From Cyclobacteriaceae bacterium (GTDB lineage Bacteria; Bacteroidota; Bacteroidia; Cytophagales; Cyclobacteriaceae), in contig JAEUUF010000013.1 of the NCBI GenBank assembly GCA_016787645.1, forward strand, positions 248,001 through 312,000: 64,000 bases of DNA, written 5' to 3'. Positions 33,738 to 43,264 of this stretch are shown here, piece after piece (the first letter of the stretch is position 1; each line of letters starts with the position of its first letter). The notes beneath the pieces are model-generated. The model had not been told where the DNA came from. It searched no databases and saw only the letters and a list, made by a program, of their open reading frames with translations. Made by a program: the position numbers and the translations under genes.

Positions 33738-36700
33738 ATGTATCTCAACTGTCACACCGCGTTTAGTTTCAAGTATGGCACCTTGTCGGTGCTGGCGCTG
33801 TTTAATGAAGCACGCCGGTGCGGAGTACACAAGCTGGTATTGACGGAGATCAACAACGTTTCGTCCTATATCGAAATGCTGCGGGTCTGCCAGGAGAACC
33901 GGCCCCTGCCCGGCAGCACACGCACGAAGTACGGCAAAGAAGGCTATGCCCTCGACCTGGCCCTGGGCATCGAATTCCGGCGTGACCATGAACTCCTCTA
34001 TATCGTTCTCGCCAAAGACAATGCGGGCTTCGAAGCCATCAACCGCTTCCTTTCCCATCACCATGCCGAGGGCAAGCCGCTGCCCACGCGGGCCCCTGAA
34101 CTTCCCCAAAGCCTGGTCCTCTATCCGTTCGGACGGATGGAGCCCGACCAGTTGCGGGAAAATGAGTTCATCGGCATCCGCATCCAGGAACTGACGACCT
34201 TCGCCTTCTACGCGCCATACAAAACACATCCCCACAAGTTTGTGGCGCTGCACCCTGTGACCTTTGCGAACCGGATCGACTTCAATACGCACCGGTTGTT
34301 GCGGGCCATCGACAAAAACACCTTGCTCAGCAAACTTCCTCCGCACGAACAGGCCAATCCCAACGAGATGATGATGCCCGAGGAAGAGCTGATCCGCCAC
34401 TATAAAGATTATCCTGCCCTCCTGGCCAACACCCGGCAGCTGATCGACCAGTGTCACATCGACTTTACCCTGGGGCAGGACAAAAACAAAAAGCACGTCA
34501 CGGGCAGTGAGACGAGCGACTGGGATGTACTGGTGACCAAATCCTGGGAAGGATTCCAGCAGCGCTACGATGTCAGCCAGCCGGAACTTCGCGAACGCAT
34601 CCAGCGCGAACTGAACATCATCCGGCAGAAAGGATTCATCGCCTATTACCTCATCGCCTACGACCTGATCCGCTTTGCCAAAGAGCGGGGCTTTGATTAC
34701 GTGGGGCGCGGCAGTGGGGCCAACAGTGTGGTGGCTTACTGCCTTGGAATTACCAACGTGGACCCCATTGAACTCGATCTCTATTTCGAACGATTCCTCA
34801 ACTCTGAACGCACCTCACCGCCGGACTTCGATATTGACTTTTCGTGGGACAACCGCGATGAGGTGTATGACTATTTCTTCTCCACCTACGGACGTGACCA
34901 CGTCTGCCTGTTGGGAACACACGTCACCTACCAGAAACGGTCGGTACTGCGCGAGCTGGGAAAAGTGTTTGGCCTGCCCAAGGAAGAGATCGACCTCATC
35001 GTGGAGGAGCCCGCCGCTCACCGCGACCGCGATCAGATCACGGAACTGATCTTCCGCTACGCCGACCGGATCAAGGACATGCCTGCGAACATTTCCATCC
35101 ATGCGGGCGGCGTACTGATCACCGAAAAACCCATCTACGCCTACACCGCCACCGAATTGCCACCCAAAGGATACCCGGTGTCACAGTTCGAGATGCACAA
35201 CGCCGAAGACATCGGCATCTTCAAGTTCGACATCCTCAGCCAGCGCGGCCTCGGCCACCTGAAGGAGGCGGCGCATCACGTAAAGCAAAATCAGGGCGTG
35301 GACGTGGACATCCACCGGTTCGTCGACTTTAAGAAAGATGAAAAAATCCGGGAGCTGCTGCGCAACAGTAAAGCGATGGGCTGCTTCTATGTTGAATCAC
35401 CCGCTATGCGTATGCTGCTGGGAAAACTCCGCTGCGAAGACTACCTGACGCTGGTGGCGGCCAGCAGTATCATCCGTCCCGGTGTGGCCCGGTCGGGCAT
35501 GATGCGCGCCTACATCGAACGGTTTCACGCCGTGCGAAACGGAAAGACTTACGAGTCCATCCACCCGGCCATGGACGAACTCATGCGGGAGACGTATGGC
35601 GTCATGGTGTACCAGGAGGACGTGATTAAGGTGGCCCATCACTTTGCCGGCCTCACCCTGACCGAAGCAGACGTGCTGCGGCGCGGAATGTCCGGCAAGT
35701 ACCGGTCACGTGATGAGTTCAGACGGGTCGAAGAGCGTTTTTTTGAAAACTGCCGGGCCCGGGGATACCCGCAAAAAGTGATCGACCGGGTGTGGTATGA
35801 GATTGAAAGTTTTTCCGGGTACTCCTTTTCGAAGGGACATTCGGCCAGCTACGCTGTGGAAAGTTACCAGAGCCTGTTCCTCAAAGCCCATTACCCGCTG
35901 GAGTTCATGGTGGGCGTCATCAACAATTTCGGCGGCTTTTACCGGACCGAGTTTTACTTCCACGAGGCGCGCATGAACGGCGCGACCATCGAAGCGCCAA
36001 GCCTCAACCAGAGCAATTACCTCACTACGATACTCGGCAAGACCATTTATATTGGCTTCATCCACCTGAAAAGCCTGGAGGTGAAAATCGCCAAGCACAT
36101 TGCCGTGGACCGCGAACGGCAAGGGCCCTATCGCAGCCTTGATAATTTCCTCCGCCGCACCCCCGGTATCGGTCTCGAACAGGTGCGTCTGCTCATCCGT
36201 GTCGGAGCCTTTCGGTTCACCGGGAAATCCAAACAGAAACTATTGTGGGAGGCCATGCTTTACTTCAGCAGTGTACAAGCCAAACCAGTCAGCACCGAAG
36301 TACTTTTTGACACGGAGCCCAAGCACTATCCACTCCCCGTCTTGCAGCGCAACGAGCTCGAAGACGCGTTTGACGAAATTGAGTTGCTGGGCTTCCCGCT
36401 CTGCGATCCATTCAAACTGTTGCAAACCACTGACTACGGAGACACCACGGCACGTGATCTTCCCCGGAAAATCAACCGTCGCGTGCGGATCGTCGGGTAC
36501 GTGGTGACCACCAAAGACACCGCCACCCTCAAGGGAGAGCCTATGCATTTCGGAACCTTCTACGACGCCCAGGGTGAAGTCTTTGACAGTGTTCATTTCC
36601 CGGACATCGCGCGCAAATACCCGTTCCGCGGCCGGGGATTCTATGAAATGAAAGGAAAAGTCGTTGACGATTTTGGTGTGACCATGATTGAAGTTTCGTC

Positions 36701-36782
36701 GATGGAGAAATTGCCTATGGTACACAAGCGGCCTGAAGCGGCGGTCGCCGGCGATACCGGTAGTCCTAGAACTTCCGCTTAA
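33738..36782 (+). CDS. dnaE2: DNA polymerase III alpha subunit, short error-prone type (DnaE2/ImuC-like)
   Basis: 1014 aa, shorter than replicative DnaE (~1160). The palm catalytic motif PDFDIDFSW is at 362-370, with the GRGSGANSVVAYCLGIT fingers motif before it; HAGGVLI and SFSKGHSASYAVESYQ follow. The PHP domain at the N-terminus reads YLNCHTAFSFKYGTLS where active PHP domains have H-x-H...DG, so the metal site is incomplete. The C-terminus has helix-hairpin-helix and OB-fold (RRVRIVGYVVTTKD). Together with dinB in the same cluster it suggests a mutagenic translesion pair, though no ImuB/ImuA is present. Its 3' end overlaps the convergent receptor gene by 17 nt. Confidence 0.9.
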   Translation: MYLNCHTAFSFKYGTLSVLALFNEARRCGVHKLVLTEINNVSSYIEMLRVCQENRPLPGSTRTKYGKEGYALDLALGIEFRRDHELLYIVLAKDNAGFEAINRFLSHHHAEGKPLPTRAPELPQSLVLYPFGRMEPDQLRENEFIGIRIQELTTFAFYAPYKTHPHKFVALHPVTFANRIDFNTHRLLRAIDKNTLLSKLPPHEQANPNEMMMPEEELIRHYKDYPALLANTRQLIDQCHIDFTLGQDKNKKHVTGSETSDWDVLVTKSWEGFQQRYDVSQPELRERIQRELNIIRQKGFIAYYLIAYDLIRFAKERGFDYVGRGSGANSVVAYCLGITNVDPIELDLYFERFLNSERTSPPDFDIDFSWDNRDEVYDYFFSTYGRDHVCLLGTHVTYQKRSVLRELGKVFGLPKEEIDLIVEEPAAHRDRDQITELIFRYADRIKDMPANISIHAGGVLITEKPIYAYTATELPPKGYPVSQFEMHNAEDIGIFKFDILSQRGLGHLKEAAHHVKQNQGVDVDIHRFVDFKKDEKIRELLRNSKAMGCFYVESPAMRMLLGKLRCEDYLTLVAASSIIRPGVARSGMMRAYIERFHAVRNGKTYESIHPAMDELMRETYGVMVYQEDVIKVAHHFAGLTLTEADVLRRGMSGKYRSRDEFRRVEERFFENCRARGYPQKVIDRVWYEIESFSGYSFSKGHSASYAVESYQSLFLKAHYPLEFMVGVINNFGGFYRTEFYFHEARMNGATIEAPSLNQSNYLTTILGKTIYIGFIHLKSLEVKIAKHIAVDRERQGPYRSLDNFLRRTPGIGLEQVRLLIRVGAFRFTGKSKQKLLWEAMLYFSSVQAKPVSTEVLFDTEPKHYPLPVLQRNELEDAFDEIELLGFPLCDPFKLLQTTDYGDTTARDLPRKINRRVRIVGYVVTTKDTATLKGEPMHFGTFYDAQGEVFDSVHFPDIARKYPFRGRGFYEMKGKVVDDFGVTMIEVSSMEKLPMVHKRPEAAVAGDTGSPRTSA

Positions 36783-39174
36783 AGCCCAGGGTAATCACCT
36801 GCGATTCGAAGTAGTTGTTGGCATCCAGCGTGAAATTGGTACCGGTAAAGTGCTTCCGGATTTGAAACGTGTTGACCAGGTCGGTCGCTGATAACCGCCA
36901 TTCCGTCTTGCCGTCTTTGGACGTCTTCTTTACGCCCAGGTCCAACGCATAGCGCTCCAGTACCTTTCCCTGCGGAATGAGGTCGGGCGCATAGTAAGCA
37001 CTGCTCACCTGGAGTTCGTAACCATTCTTCAGCTTCCCGTTGAACACCAGTTTGAAATTCCCGGTCGTCAGCGTACTGGCGGGCGAACTGAAAGGCTGCG
37101 GATAAGGGTAATAGCTGGTTCCACTGAAGGCATCAATGTGATTTTGGTAGATCGTGACGCTACCGGTGACCTTCCAGGATTTGCCCAGTGCTTGCTGCCA
37201 AGTTAATTCTCCACCCAGGTTGGTTCCACGGCCGAGGTTAGCCGGGATGGTGTTCACGATCGTGTAGGCCGAGGTGCTGTCCTGCGTGTATATCCGCGAA
37301 AAAATGTTTTCAATCTGGCGATAGAAGACCGAGGTGAACAATGATCCCTGCTCCCAGTAGTGCTTATACGCCGCCTCCCAGGTATTGGTAAACTGCGGGC
37401 GCAGGTTCGGATTGCCGGTCTTCAGGATTTCCGGGTCATCATATTTCGGAAAGGGCCGCACGTCAAACTCTCCCGGGCGGTCCACACGGCGATTGTAGAA
37501 CAGCGAAAGGGTATTCCCTCCTTCCAACTTGCGTGTAAACCGTATGCTCGGAAACAACGGGAAGTACTCATAGGCGTTGTTCTGGTAGTACTGGTTGGCG
37601 GGATCCAGTTCGTACTTTACAAAAGAAGGTTCGAAGCGCACACCCGCTTCAATGTCCGTCTTTGGCCGTTCCCTGATAAAGTTGAGATAAGACGCAAAGA
37701 CATTCTCCGTATACCTTGACCACTGGCCCAGGTTGGGATCAAGGATAGAATTTTGGCCGGGTGTCAGGGTATAAGTAATTGGAATGTTTCGCAAGGCAAC
37801 GCGGGCTCCGGCCTCCAACCTTCCCGCCCGCATTGGTTTCACATAGTCGGCGGTAAAGGCGTGTACGTATTCAAACACCGTGAGGAAGGTCGCATCATTG
37901 CCCACCCGGGTTGCGCTGGAGTCGGTGAAGGGAAAGTACTCATCCTCGCCTCCCCCGGTGTATTGGTATCCCGCCTTCAATTCATGACCGGGTTGGAGAA
38001 ATTTATGTTGCAGGTTGACGGCATAATTAATAAACCGCGTGCGCTCATCTTCCTTCCACGTCCAAAGCCGCAACCGCTGGCCGGTTTCCAGGCGGTCGTA
38101 CGGCACATCACCCGCATCGATATGATACTCATCCTGCCACAACGCGAATAACGTGATGGTCGTGCGATCACTGGCAAACCAATCCAGGCCACCTTTGAGG
38201 TTGTACAGTTTCTGCGTCCTGTTTTCCAGGAATTGAGACTGAATGTTCGGCGTCCCATCGTTATAGATACGTGTGGAGAATTCATTGGCATTAACGCGGC
38301 GCCGTACAATTCCATCCCCCTGGAAAAACCAATTGACTTTCTCCGAACGATAGTTGAGGCTGACAGTTGGGTTGATCTTTGGCGTCCACGCATACTTGGG
38401 AGAAATGCGCGGAAGGTTCTCCTGGCGGGTCCAAAGTTCACCTACACCGGCAGCGAGTCCCCCTTCGCCAGAGAAACCCGTTTGTTTCTCCTTCTTGTAA
38501 ATGATATTGATGATCCCTGCCATCCCGGCGGCATTGTATTTCGCCGAGGGGTTATTGATGATCTCAATTTTTTCGATGTTGGAGGCTGGCAGGTTATCGA
38601 GTCCCTTTTGATTTCCAAACCCCGTGAGGCTGCTCGTCTTACCGTCAATCAACACGGAGACCTGGTCGCTGCCCCGGAGTTGAACTTTTCCATCGGATGT
38701 CACCGTGACCCCCGGAAGGTTGCGCATGGCGTCAAGCACACTACCACCCTGCTGAGAAAAGTTGTCGGCCAAGTCAAAGGTCTTTCGCTCCAGCGCCTGG
38801 GAAACCATTTCCCGGGACGCGGATACGGTTACATCACCAAGCTGGGCAGCCGTTGTACTGAGGAATATCTTTCCAAAATCAAACGTCTTATTCAGCGTTC
38901 CTACCAGCAGCGGTAAGGTCACGGAAGAATAACCTACGTAAGAAACCCCTAGAACATAATTGCCCGAGGGGATGCCTGCCAGGACAAATCGTCCGTCGGC
39001 ATCCGTGATCACACCCGTTACCAGTGTGCTGTCGGGCTTTCTCAACGTAACCGTGGCAAACGGCAGCACCGCCTGGTCCGACTTATCCAGAACAATCCCG
39101 GAAACTGTTGCCTGCTCCTGGGCCCACACAAATTGGACGATCAGGAGGGGAAAAAGGATGAGTGGCAACCGCAT
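36766..39174 (-). CDS. Outer-membrane beta-barrel receptor (CarboxypepD_reg-like + TonB-dependent-type barrel)
   Basis: 802 aa with a signal peptide (MRLPLILFPLLIVQFVWAQE). Residues ~22-105 are a carboxypeptidase-regulatory-like beta-sandwich (GIVLDKSDQAVLPFATVTLR, then ITDADGRFVLAGIPSGNY). A plug domain follows (DAMRNLPGVTVTSDGKVQLR, then VLIDGKTSS), then a large barrel of the OMP_b-brl_3 class. It ends in ...VITLGFKRKF with a C-terminal Phe. Substrate unknown; no SusD partner adjoins it. The 3' end overlaps dnaE2. The amidase gene lies just upstream (7-nt gap), suggesting co-transcription. Confidence 0.88.
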   Translation of the reverse strand: MRLPLILFPLLIVQFVWAQEQATVSGIVLDKSDQAVLPFATVTLRKPDSTLVTGVITDADGRFVLAGIPSGNYVLGVSYVGYSSVTLPLLVGTLNKTFDFGKIFLSTTAAQLGDVTVSASREMVSQALERKTFDLADNFSQQGGSVLDAMRNLPGVTVTSDGKVQLRGSDQVSVLIDGKTSSLTGFGNQKGLDNLPASNIEKIEIINNPSAKYNAAGMAGIINIIYKKEKQTGFSGEGGLAAGVGELWTRQENLPRISPKYAWTPKINPTVSLNYRSEKVNWFFQGDGIVRRRVNANEFSTRIYNDGTPNIQSQFLENRTQKLYNLKGGLDWFASDRTTITLFALWQDEYHIDAGDVPYDRLETGQRLRLWTWKEDERTRFINYAVNLQHKFLQPGHELKAGYQYTGGGEDEYFPFTDSSATRVGNDATFLTVFEYVHAFTADYVKPMRAGRLEAGARVALRNIPITYTLTPGQNSILDPNLGQWSRYTENVFASYLNFIRERPKTDIEAGVRFEPSFVKYELDPANQYYQNNAYEYFPLFPSIRFTRKLEGGNTLSLFYNRRVDRPGEFDVRPFPKYDDPEILKTGNPNLRPQFTNTWEAAYKHYWEQGSLFTSVFYRQIENIFSRIYTQDSTSAYTIVNTIPANLGRGTNLGGELTWQQALGKSWKVTGSVTIYQNHIDAFSGTSYYPYPQPFSSPASTLTTGNFKLVFNGKLKNGYELQVSSAYYAPDLIPQGKVLERYALDLGVKKTSKDGKTEWRLSATDLVNTFQIRKHFTGTNFTLDANNYFESQVITLGFKRKF

Positions 39175-39181
39175 GGAACAA

Positions 39182-40831
39182 TCACTTCAGGAACATGGCC
39201 GGATGCTTTTCTTCGTGCTCGGTCGCCTGCTGCAACAGGTAGGCTGCTTCCAGCATCGGTCCCTCATCATACAAGTTGCCCAATAACATGACGGACGTTG
39301 GCCGCCCACGCTTGTCAAAACCGCTGGGTAATGCGATGGCAGGATGACCCGTCAAGTTGGTGATCAGCGAAAGATTCCGGCCGTTTTCCGGCCCCACCAC
39401 AAAATCATAAGGGGACAAAATACGGTTGAACTTTTCAATGAGCACCTTCCGGTGACGATACGCTTGCAGGTACTCGACCGCAGAAATAAATCGTGACTGC
39501 CGCAGTGAATTTGCTCGCGACCCATCATCCTGCTCAGACAGAAGTCGATCCCGGTGTTCACGAACCAGTTCGTCAAAGAAGGAGCCGGCTTCCGCGCGCA
39601 GAATGATGTCAAACGCGTTGAAGTAAACTGAATCTGGAACGTTTATTTCATGAAGTTCAGCGCCCAGGGATTTCATGGTTTCGAGCATCGCCTTGTTGGC
39701 GGCGCTGGTTCGGCCCGTATCCTGGTCAAAGAGTTTTTTGAAGTACCCAATCTTGTACCCTTTCAGGTCAGCGGGCGGCTTGAATCCCCACGGATAGTCT
39801 ACAACCGAGCGATCCTTCTCGGAGGAACCTTCGGATCCCTTGATCACCTGGAATACGATGGCGCAATCTTGTGCCGTGCGGCAGATTGGGCCCGCTTTGT
39901 CCATCGACCAGGAAAGGGCCATCGCTCCGCCGCGGCTGACGGCGCCAAACGTAGGCCGCAACCCCGTGGCTCCACATCTTGAGGATGGGGCCAGGATGGA
40001 TCCCAATGTTTCAGTGCCGATGGAAAAGGCCACGAGTCCTGCGGCTGTAGCTGATGCCGATCCTGCCGACGATCCGCTTGCGCCCTGGGTGAGGTCCCAA
40101 GGGTTTGAGGTCCTCCCGCCAAACCAAACATCTCCCCTTGCCAGGGCACCCGAAACCAGTTTGGCCACTAACACAGCGCCGGCGGCTTCCAGTTTTTTAA
40201 CTACCGTGGCCGTTTCATTGATCACTTGCTTTTCATAGGGCTCCGCACCCCAGGTGGTTGGATAACCGGGAACAGCAAACAAGTCCTTAATGCCATATGG
40301 AATACCATGAAGTGGGCCTCTATACATACCCTCTGCTATTTCCGCATCAGCTGCAGCGGCCTGCTGAAGCGCCAGGGTTTCGGTGATGGTCACTACGGCT
40401 TTGAGGGTATCAAACCTTTTCAGTCGTTCGAGGTAGATTTTCGTGAGCCGGAGCGAAGACAGTTTCCCGGATTTTAGCAGGGTGCCTAACTCGGCTACCG
40501 AAAGAAAGGCGATGTCCGCATCGCGCTCGGGGAGCGTTACCTGGTCAGGAAGTTTCCAATTGGAAGTGCCTTCTCGAATCTTCTGTTTGAAATGATCAGG
40601 ACGTGGATCAAAGTAGGAAGCCGGCGCCACGTCGTAGTCGACATGGATCTTCCGCATGCTGTCATACCCGGCGCGGTTCTGCCCAAGATACCCCAGCATC
40701 GTTTGCTGCTCTGTTTTGGAAAATTCAACGCCCACCAGTTTCTGCGCGCTGACCACATCGCGTTGGGAAATCTTCTGGCTGGAACTGCAACTAAACAGTA
40801 CGGGAAGGAGAAAAAGAAATCGCTTTGACAT
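39182..40831 (-). CDS. Amidase-signature-family lipoprotein
   Basis: 549 aa from ATG at 40831. N-terminus MSKRFLFLLPVLFSCSSSQ has a lipobox (LFSC), so a membrane-attached, periplasmic or surface enzyme. Amidase signature: catalytic Lys in HGIPYGIKDLF, Gly/Ser-rich stretch GASGSSAGSASATAAGL with the cis-Ser and nucleophile Ser, and GTETLGSILAPSSRCG. It hydrolyses an amide or ester bond; substrate unclear. It appears to precede the outer-membrane receptor gene in one transcript, which could supply its substrate or export its product. The in-frame ATG at 40852 would precede the signal by seven residues. Confidence 0.9.
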   Translation of the reverse strand: MSKRFLFLLPVLFSCSSSQKISQRDVVSAQKLVGVEFSKTEQQTMLGYLGQNRAGYDSMRKIHVDYDVAPASYFDPRPDHFKQKIREGTSNWKLPDQVTLPERDADIAFLSVAELGTLLKSGKLSSLRLTKIYLERLKRFDTLKAVVTITETLALQQAAAADAEIAEGMYRGPLHGIPYGIKDLFAVPGYPTTWGAEPYEKQVINETATVVKKLEAAGAVLVAKLVSGALARGDVWFGGRTSNPWDLTQGASGSSAGSASATAAGLVAFSIGTETLGSILAPSSRCGATGLRPTFGAVSRGGAMALSWSMDKAGPICRTAQDCAIVFQVIKGSEGSSEKDRSVVDYPWGFKPPADLKGYKIGYFKKLFDQDTGRTSAANKAMLETMKSLGAELHEINVPDSVYFNAFDIILRAEAGSFFDELVREHRDRLLSEQDDGSRANSLRQSRFISAVEYLQAYRHRKVLIEKFNRILSPYDFVVGPENGRNLSLITNLTGHPAIALPSGFDKRGRPTSVMLLGNLYDEGPMLEAAYLLQQATEHEEKHPAMFLK

Positions 40832-40898
40832 AGATTGTGAGGGTACACCCAAGCAATAATACGGCGGCCTGTTATTAGAAAGGTATTAATTAGGATGA

Positions 40899-41807
40899 CT
40901 AGTGGTGCTTGTAATCCTTCTCGCCTGCACGCACTTCCGTATCCATCACATTTTGGATGGGCGGCAGCGGGCACGTGGCAAACTCGGTAAAGGCGCAGGG
41001 CGGATTTTCAGCCTTGTTGAAGTCAAGGGGCACCTCGCCGAGTGAGTCCGGCTTTGGCACGTAAAGGTATCTCCCGGCTCCGTAAGTTTCCCTGGTATTG
41101 GTGGCATCGCCAAAAATGACAAACAATCGGTCAGGATCACCTTCATCGAGCGCATCCAGCCGATACTCGCGTCCATTGAGACTGAAGACCAACGTGCCGG
41201 GCGCGGATTGTGGGGTGGTTTGACCAAGAACGTTGGTGATGGAGATAGTTCGTCCCGGTGTCTCCTCCCAACGTGCCGTCACTTTCCACGCCGCATCTAC
41301 CGGGTACCGTTCAATCCCCGCAAATGAAAACAAGTTTGGGTGATTCAAATCACGCAGGCGAACACCATATTTAGTATCCCGTTTGATCACGAACCAGCGG
41401 AGAGAACCGGATTCCATTACCGGCTGCCGCGCCGAATCGGGATGAAAGACAACCTGGGTTTCCGCAACCCGTTTTCCGGAATTGGTGACAAGGACACCAG
41501 GCATCAAGACTTGCTTCACCATGCCCTTGTCAAGAAGGAAATAGCCGTAGTTCTGCACTTCGGCCACCGGAGGAAACACCAGGTCATTGTCTGCCGCCGC
41601 CCCGAACGAATTGATCCCTTCCTTCAGCCAAAACAGGCCAGCGAGGTTGAGCCAACCCGTTGGGCTTTTCAATACCTCCACCCGGTAAACATGCCAGGCA
41701 TCGATTTCTTTTACATACACAGGATCGGGAGGCATGGTTTGCTTCTTCGAGCATGCCCCGAGAGAAAGTGAAGCAATCAGGATAATAAGGGGTACTTTGT
41801 AGTTCAC
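40899..41807 (-). CDS. DUF1684 lipoprotein
   Basis: 302 aa if started at GTG 41807 (VNYKVPLIILIASLSLGACS, lipobox SLGAC). An in-frame TTG at 41822 would lie inside the terminator of the upstream gene and is less likely. Family features: GWLNLAGLFWLKEGINSFGA near the start, a DUF1684-type beta core (KRDTKYGVRLRDLNHPNL; RLDALDEGDPDRLFVIFGDA; YGAGRYLYVP), and the C-terminal FNKAENPPCAFTEFATCPLP. No biochemical function is established for the family. Confidence 0.88.
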   Translation of the reverse strand: MNYKVPLIILIASLSLGACSKKQTMPPDPVYVKEIDAWHVYRVEVLKSPTGWLNLAGLFWLKEGINSFGAAADNDLVFPPVAEVQNYGYFLLDKGMVKQVLMPGVLVTNSGKRVAETQVVFHPDSARQPVMESGSLRWFVIKRDTKYGVRLRDLNHPNLFSFAGIERYPVDAAWKVTARWEETPGRTISITNVLGQTTPQSAPGTLVFSLNGREYRLDALDEGDPDRLFVIFGDATNTRETYGAGRYLYVPKPDSLGEVPLDFNKAENPPCAFTEFATCPLPPIQNVMDTEVRAGEKDYKHH

Positions 41808-41814
41808 GCTCCAA

Positions 41815-41848
41815 AATAACAAAACCCGCAGGGAATCCGTGCGGGTTG
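41815..41848 (-). terminator. Terminator of the THX gene
   Basis: On the minus strand AACCCGCA (41847-41840) pairs perfectly with TGCGGGTT (41830-41823) around a 9-nt loop, followed by TTGTTATTTT. It ends the THX transcript 24-50 nt after its stop and lies directly before the DUF1684 gene. Confidence 0.8.
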
Positions 41849-41871
41849 GAATGAATTGGGTGCCCGAAAGG

Positions 41872-42066
41872 TTATTCTGCGGCAGCTTCCTTCTTACGCG
41901 TGGTGCGTTTGGCCTTGGGCTTCTCCTCAGTTGCCACTTCCGTAGCGGCAGCAGGTCGAGAATTGACGCGCTTCAGTCGGGCTTTGATGCCCTTCTTGTT
42001 GCGCGATACACCGTATGAACCTATCGCAATCTTTCCTTTCCTTGATTTTTTATCTCCTCTTCCCAT
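41872..42066 (-). CDS. 30S ribosomal protein THX
   Basis: 64 aa, strongly basic: MGRGDKKSRKGKIAIGSYGV matches the Thx family (MGKGDKKTRRGKI... in relatives), followed by a Lys/Arg/Ala-rich tail that is longer than the ~27-residue thermophile form. It binds 16S rRNA in the head of the small subunit. A purine-rich RBS-like GGAGG occurs upstream (complement of 42080-42085). Followed by a strong terminator, so it is probably monocistronic. Confidence 0.85.
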   Translation of the reverse strand: MGRGDKKSRKGKIAIGSYGVSRNKKGIKARLKRVNSRPAAATEVATEEKPKAKRTTRKKEAAAE

Positions 42067-42137
42067 GGTAGTTGAATTGAGGAGGCAATTATAGCAAGGA
42101 GCGTCATATTAACCAAACCTGCGGCTAATCCAGTAGT

Positions 42138-43196
42138 TCAAAACGGGAAATAGAGCTGAAATACGGAACCCTCAACCTCTGCCGATTCAGCATGAATTAC
42201 ACCGCGCAACTTTTCGATGGCTTTTCGGGCAATGTAGAGCCCAAGTCCGCTTCCGTGAGATTGGACAGACGCGCGGTGGAACATCCCCATGATGTGCTCC
42301 AATTCCTTGTCCGGTATACCTTGTCCGTTGTCCTTTATCGCAATCCGATGCTGACCGTCCATGCACTCATAACTCACATGAATCTCCAAATCACGGTCTT
42401 CCCGCCGGTAAGCAAGTGCATTTTCCAGGATAGGTCGCAGCGCGAGGCGAAGCAAGTTGCCGTCTGTGGTTATTTCAACTCCCGTTGAGTCAATCTGCAC
42501 TGACGAAACGGGCACACCCATATCCGTCAAAACACCTTCCACCAGGGTTGACAAGGAAATCTGTTGACTTACCGGACTCCATTCCTGGATATGTGTGAGT
42601 TGCAGTAAGGAGTCATTTTGCTTCTTTAAGCGTTGGATCGTATCGTCAAGGTGTCTGAATGTCTCGCTTTGCTGAAGGAAATCATGTTCCAAGATCAGCA
42701 GGTTGCACAAACCTGCCAACGTGGTGACGGGGGCTCTTAAGTCATGCGAGGCTTTGTACAACAGCGTATCCAATTCCTCATTTCGCATCTCGAGCATTTG
42801 CTGGTTCTTCTTCGACGCGTCAATGTCCTGGACGGACACCACCATATGTGAATATTCGTTGCCGATCCTGACGCCAGCTACCGCGAGGCGGACCCAGATA
42901 ATTTCGCCTGTTTTACGAACATACCGCTTTTCGTAGTAGTACTCATTCACCTCGCCATTCAAAAGCTTGTTATACAGGTTGAGGTTGCGACCAATGTCCT
43001 CCTTGTAGGTAATATCCAGGAACGTTTTGCCGGCCAGCTCATCACGGGAATAGCCGGTGATTTCACAGAAACGTCCGTTCACAAACTGCCATTTTAGCTC
43101 ACGATCAATAATAACAATCCCTACCGGTGCGTGTTCCACCACCTTCTTGAAGTTCTCCTCTGAAAATACCGACCAACTCACTGATGAATTTAGCAA
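42138..43196 (-). CDS. Cytoplasmic PAS-domain sensor histidine kinase
   Basis: 352 aa, no membrane segment. One PAS domain (~15-130; APVGIVIIDRELKWQFVNGR, then EITGYSRDEL and a PAC motif ending VVSVQDIDASKKN). A dimerisation domain has the H-box ASHDLRAPVTTL near residue 155. The ATPase domain contains LRPILENALAYRR (N-box), DNGQGIP and GSGLGLYIARK. No response regulator gene adjoins it, so it is an orphan kinase. It is divergent-free: flanked by GNAT upstream and THX downstream on the same strand with gaps. Confidence 0.9.
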   Translation of the reverse strand: MLNSSVSWSVFSEENFKKVVEHAPVGIVIIDRELKWQFVNGRFCEITGYSRDELAGKTFLDITYKEDIGRNLNLYNKLLNGEVNEYYYEKRYVRKTGEIIWVRLAVAGVRIGNEYSHMVVSVQDIDASKKNQQMLEMRNEELDTLLYKASHDLRAPVTTLAGLCNLLILEHDFLQQSETFRHLDDTIQRLKKQNDSLLQLTHIQEWSPVSQQISLSTLVEGVLTDMGVPVSSVQIDSTGVEITTDGNLLRLALRPILENALAYRREDRDLEIHVSYECMDGQHRIAIKDNGQGIPDKELEHIMGMFHRASVQSHGSGLGLYIARKAIEKLRGVIHAESAEVEGSVFQLYFPF

Positions 43197-43264
43197 AGTT
43201 TGAACCCGCTGAACAAGTATGGATTTTCCCTTGACACCCGATTGGCCAAACGCACCTGCCTTTG

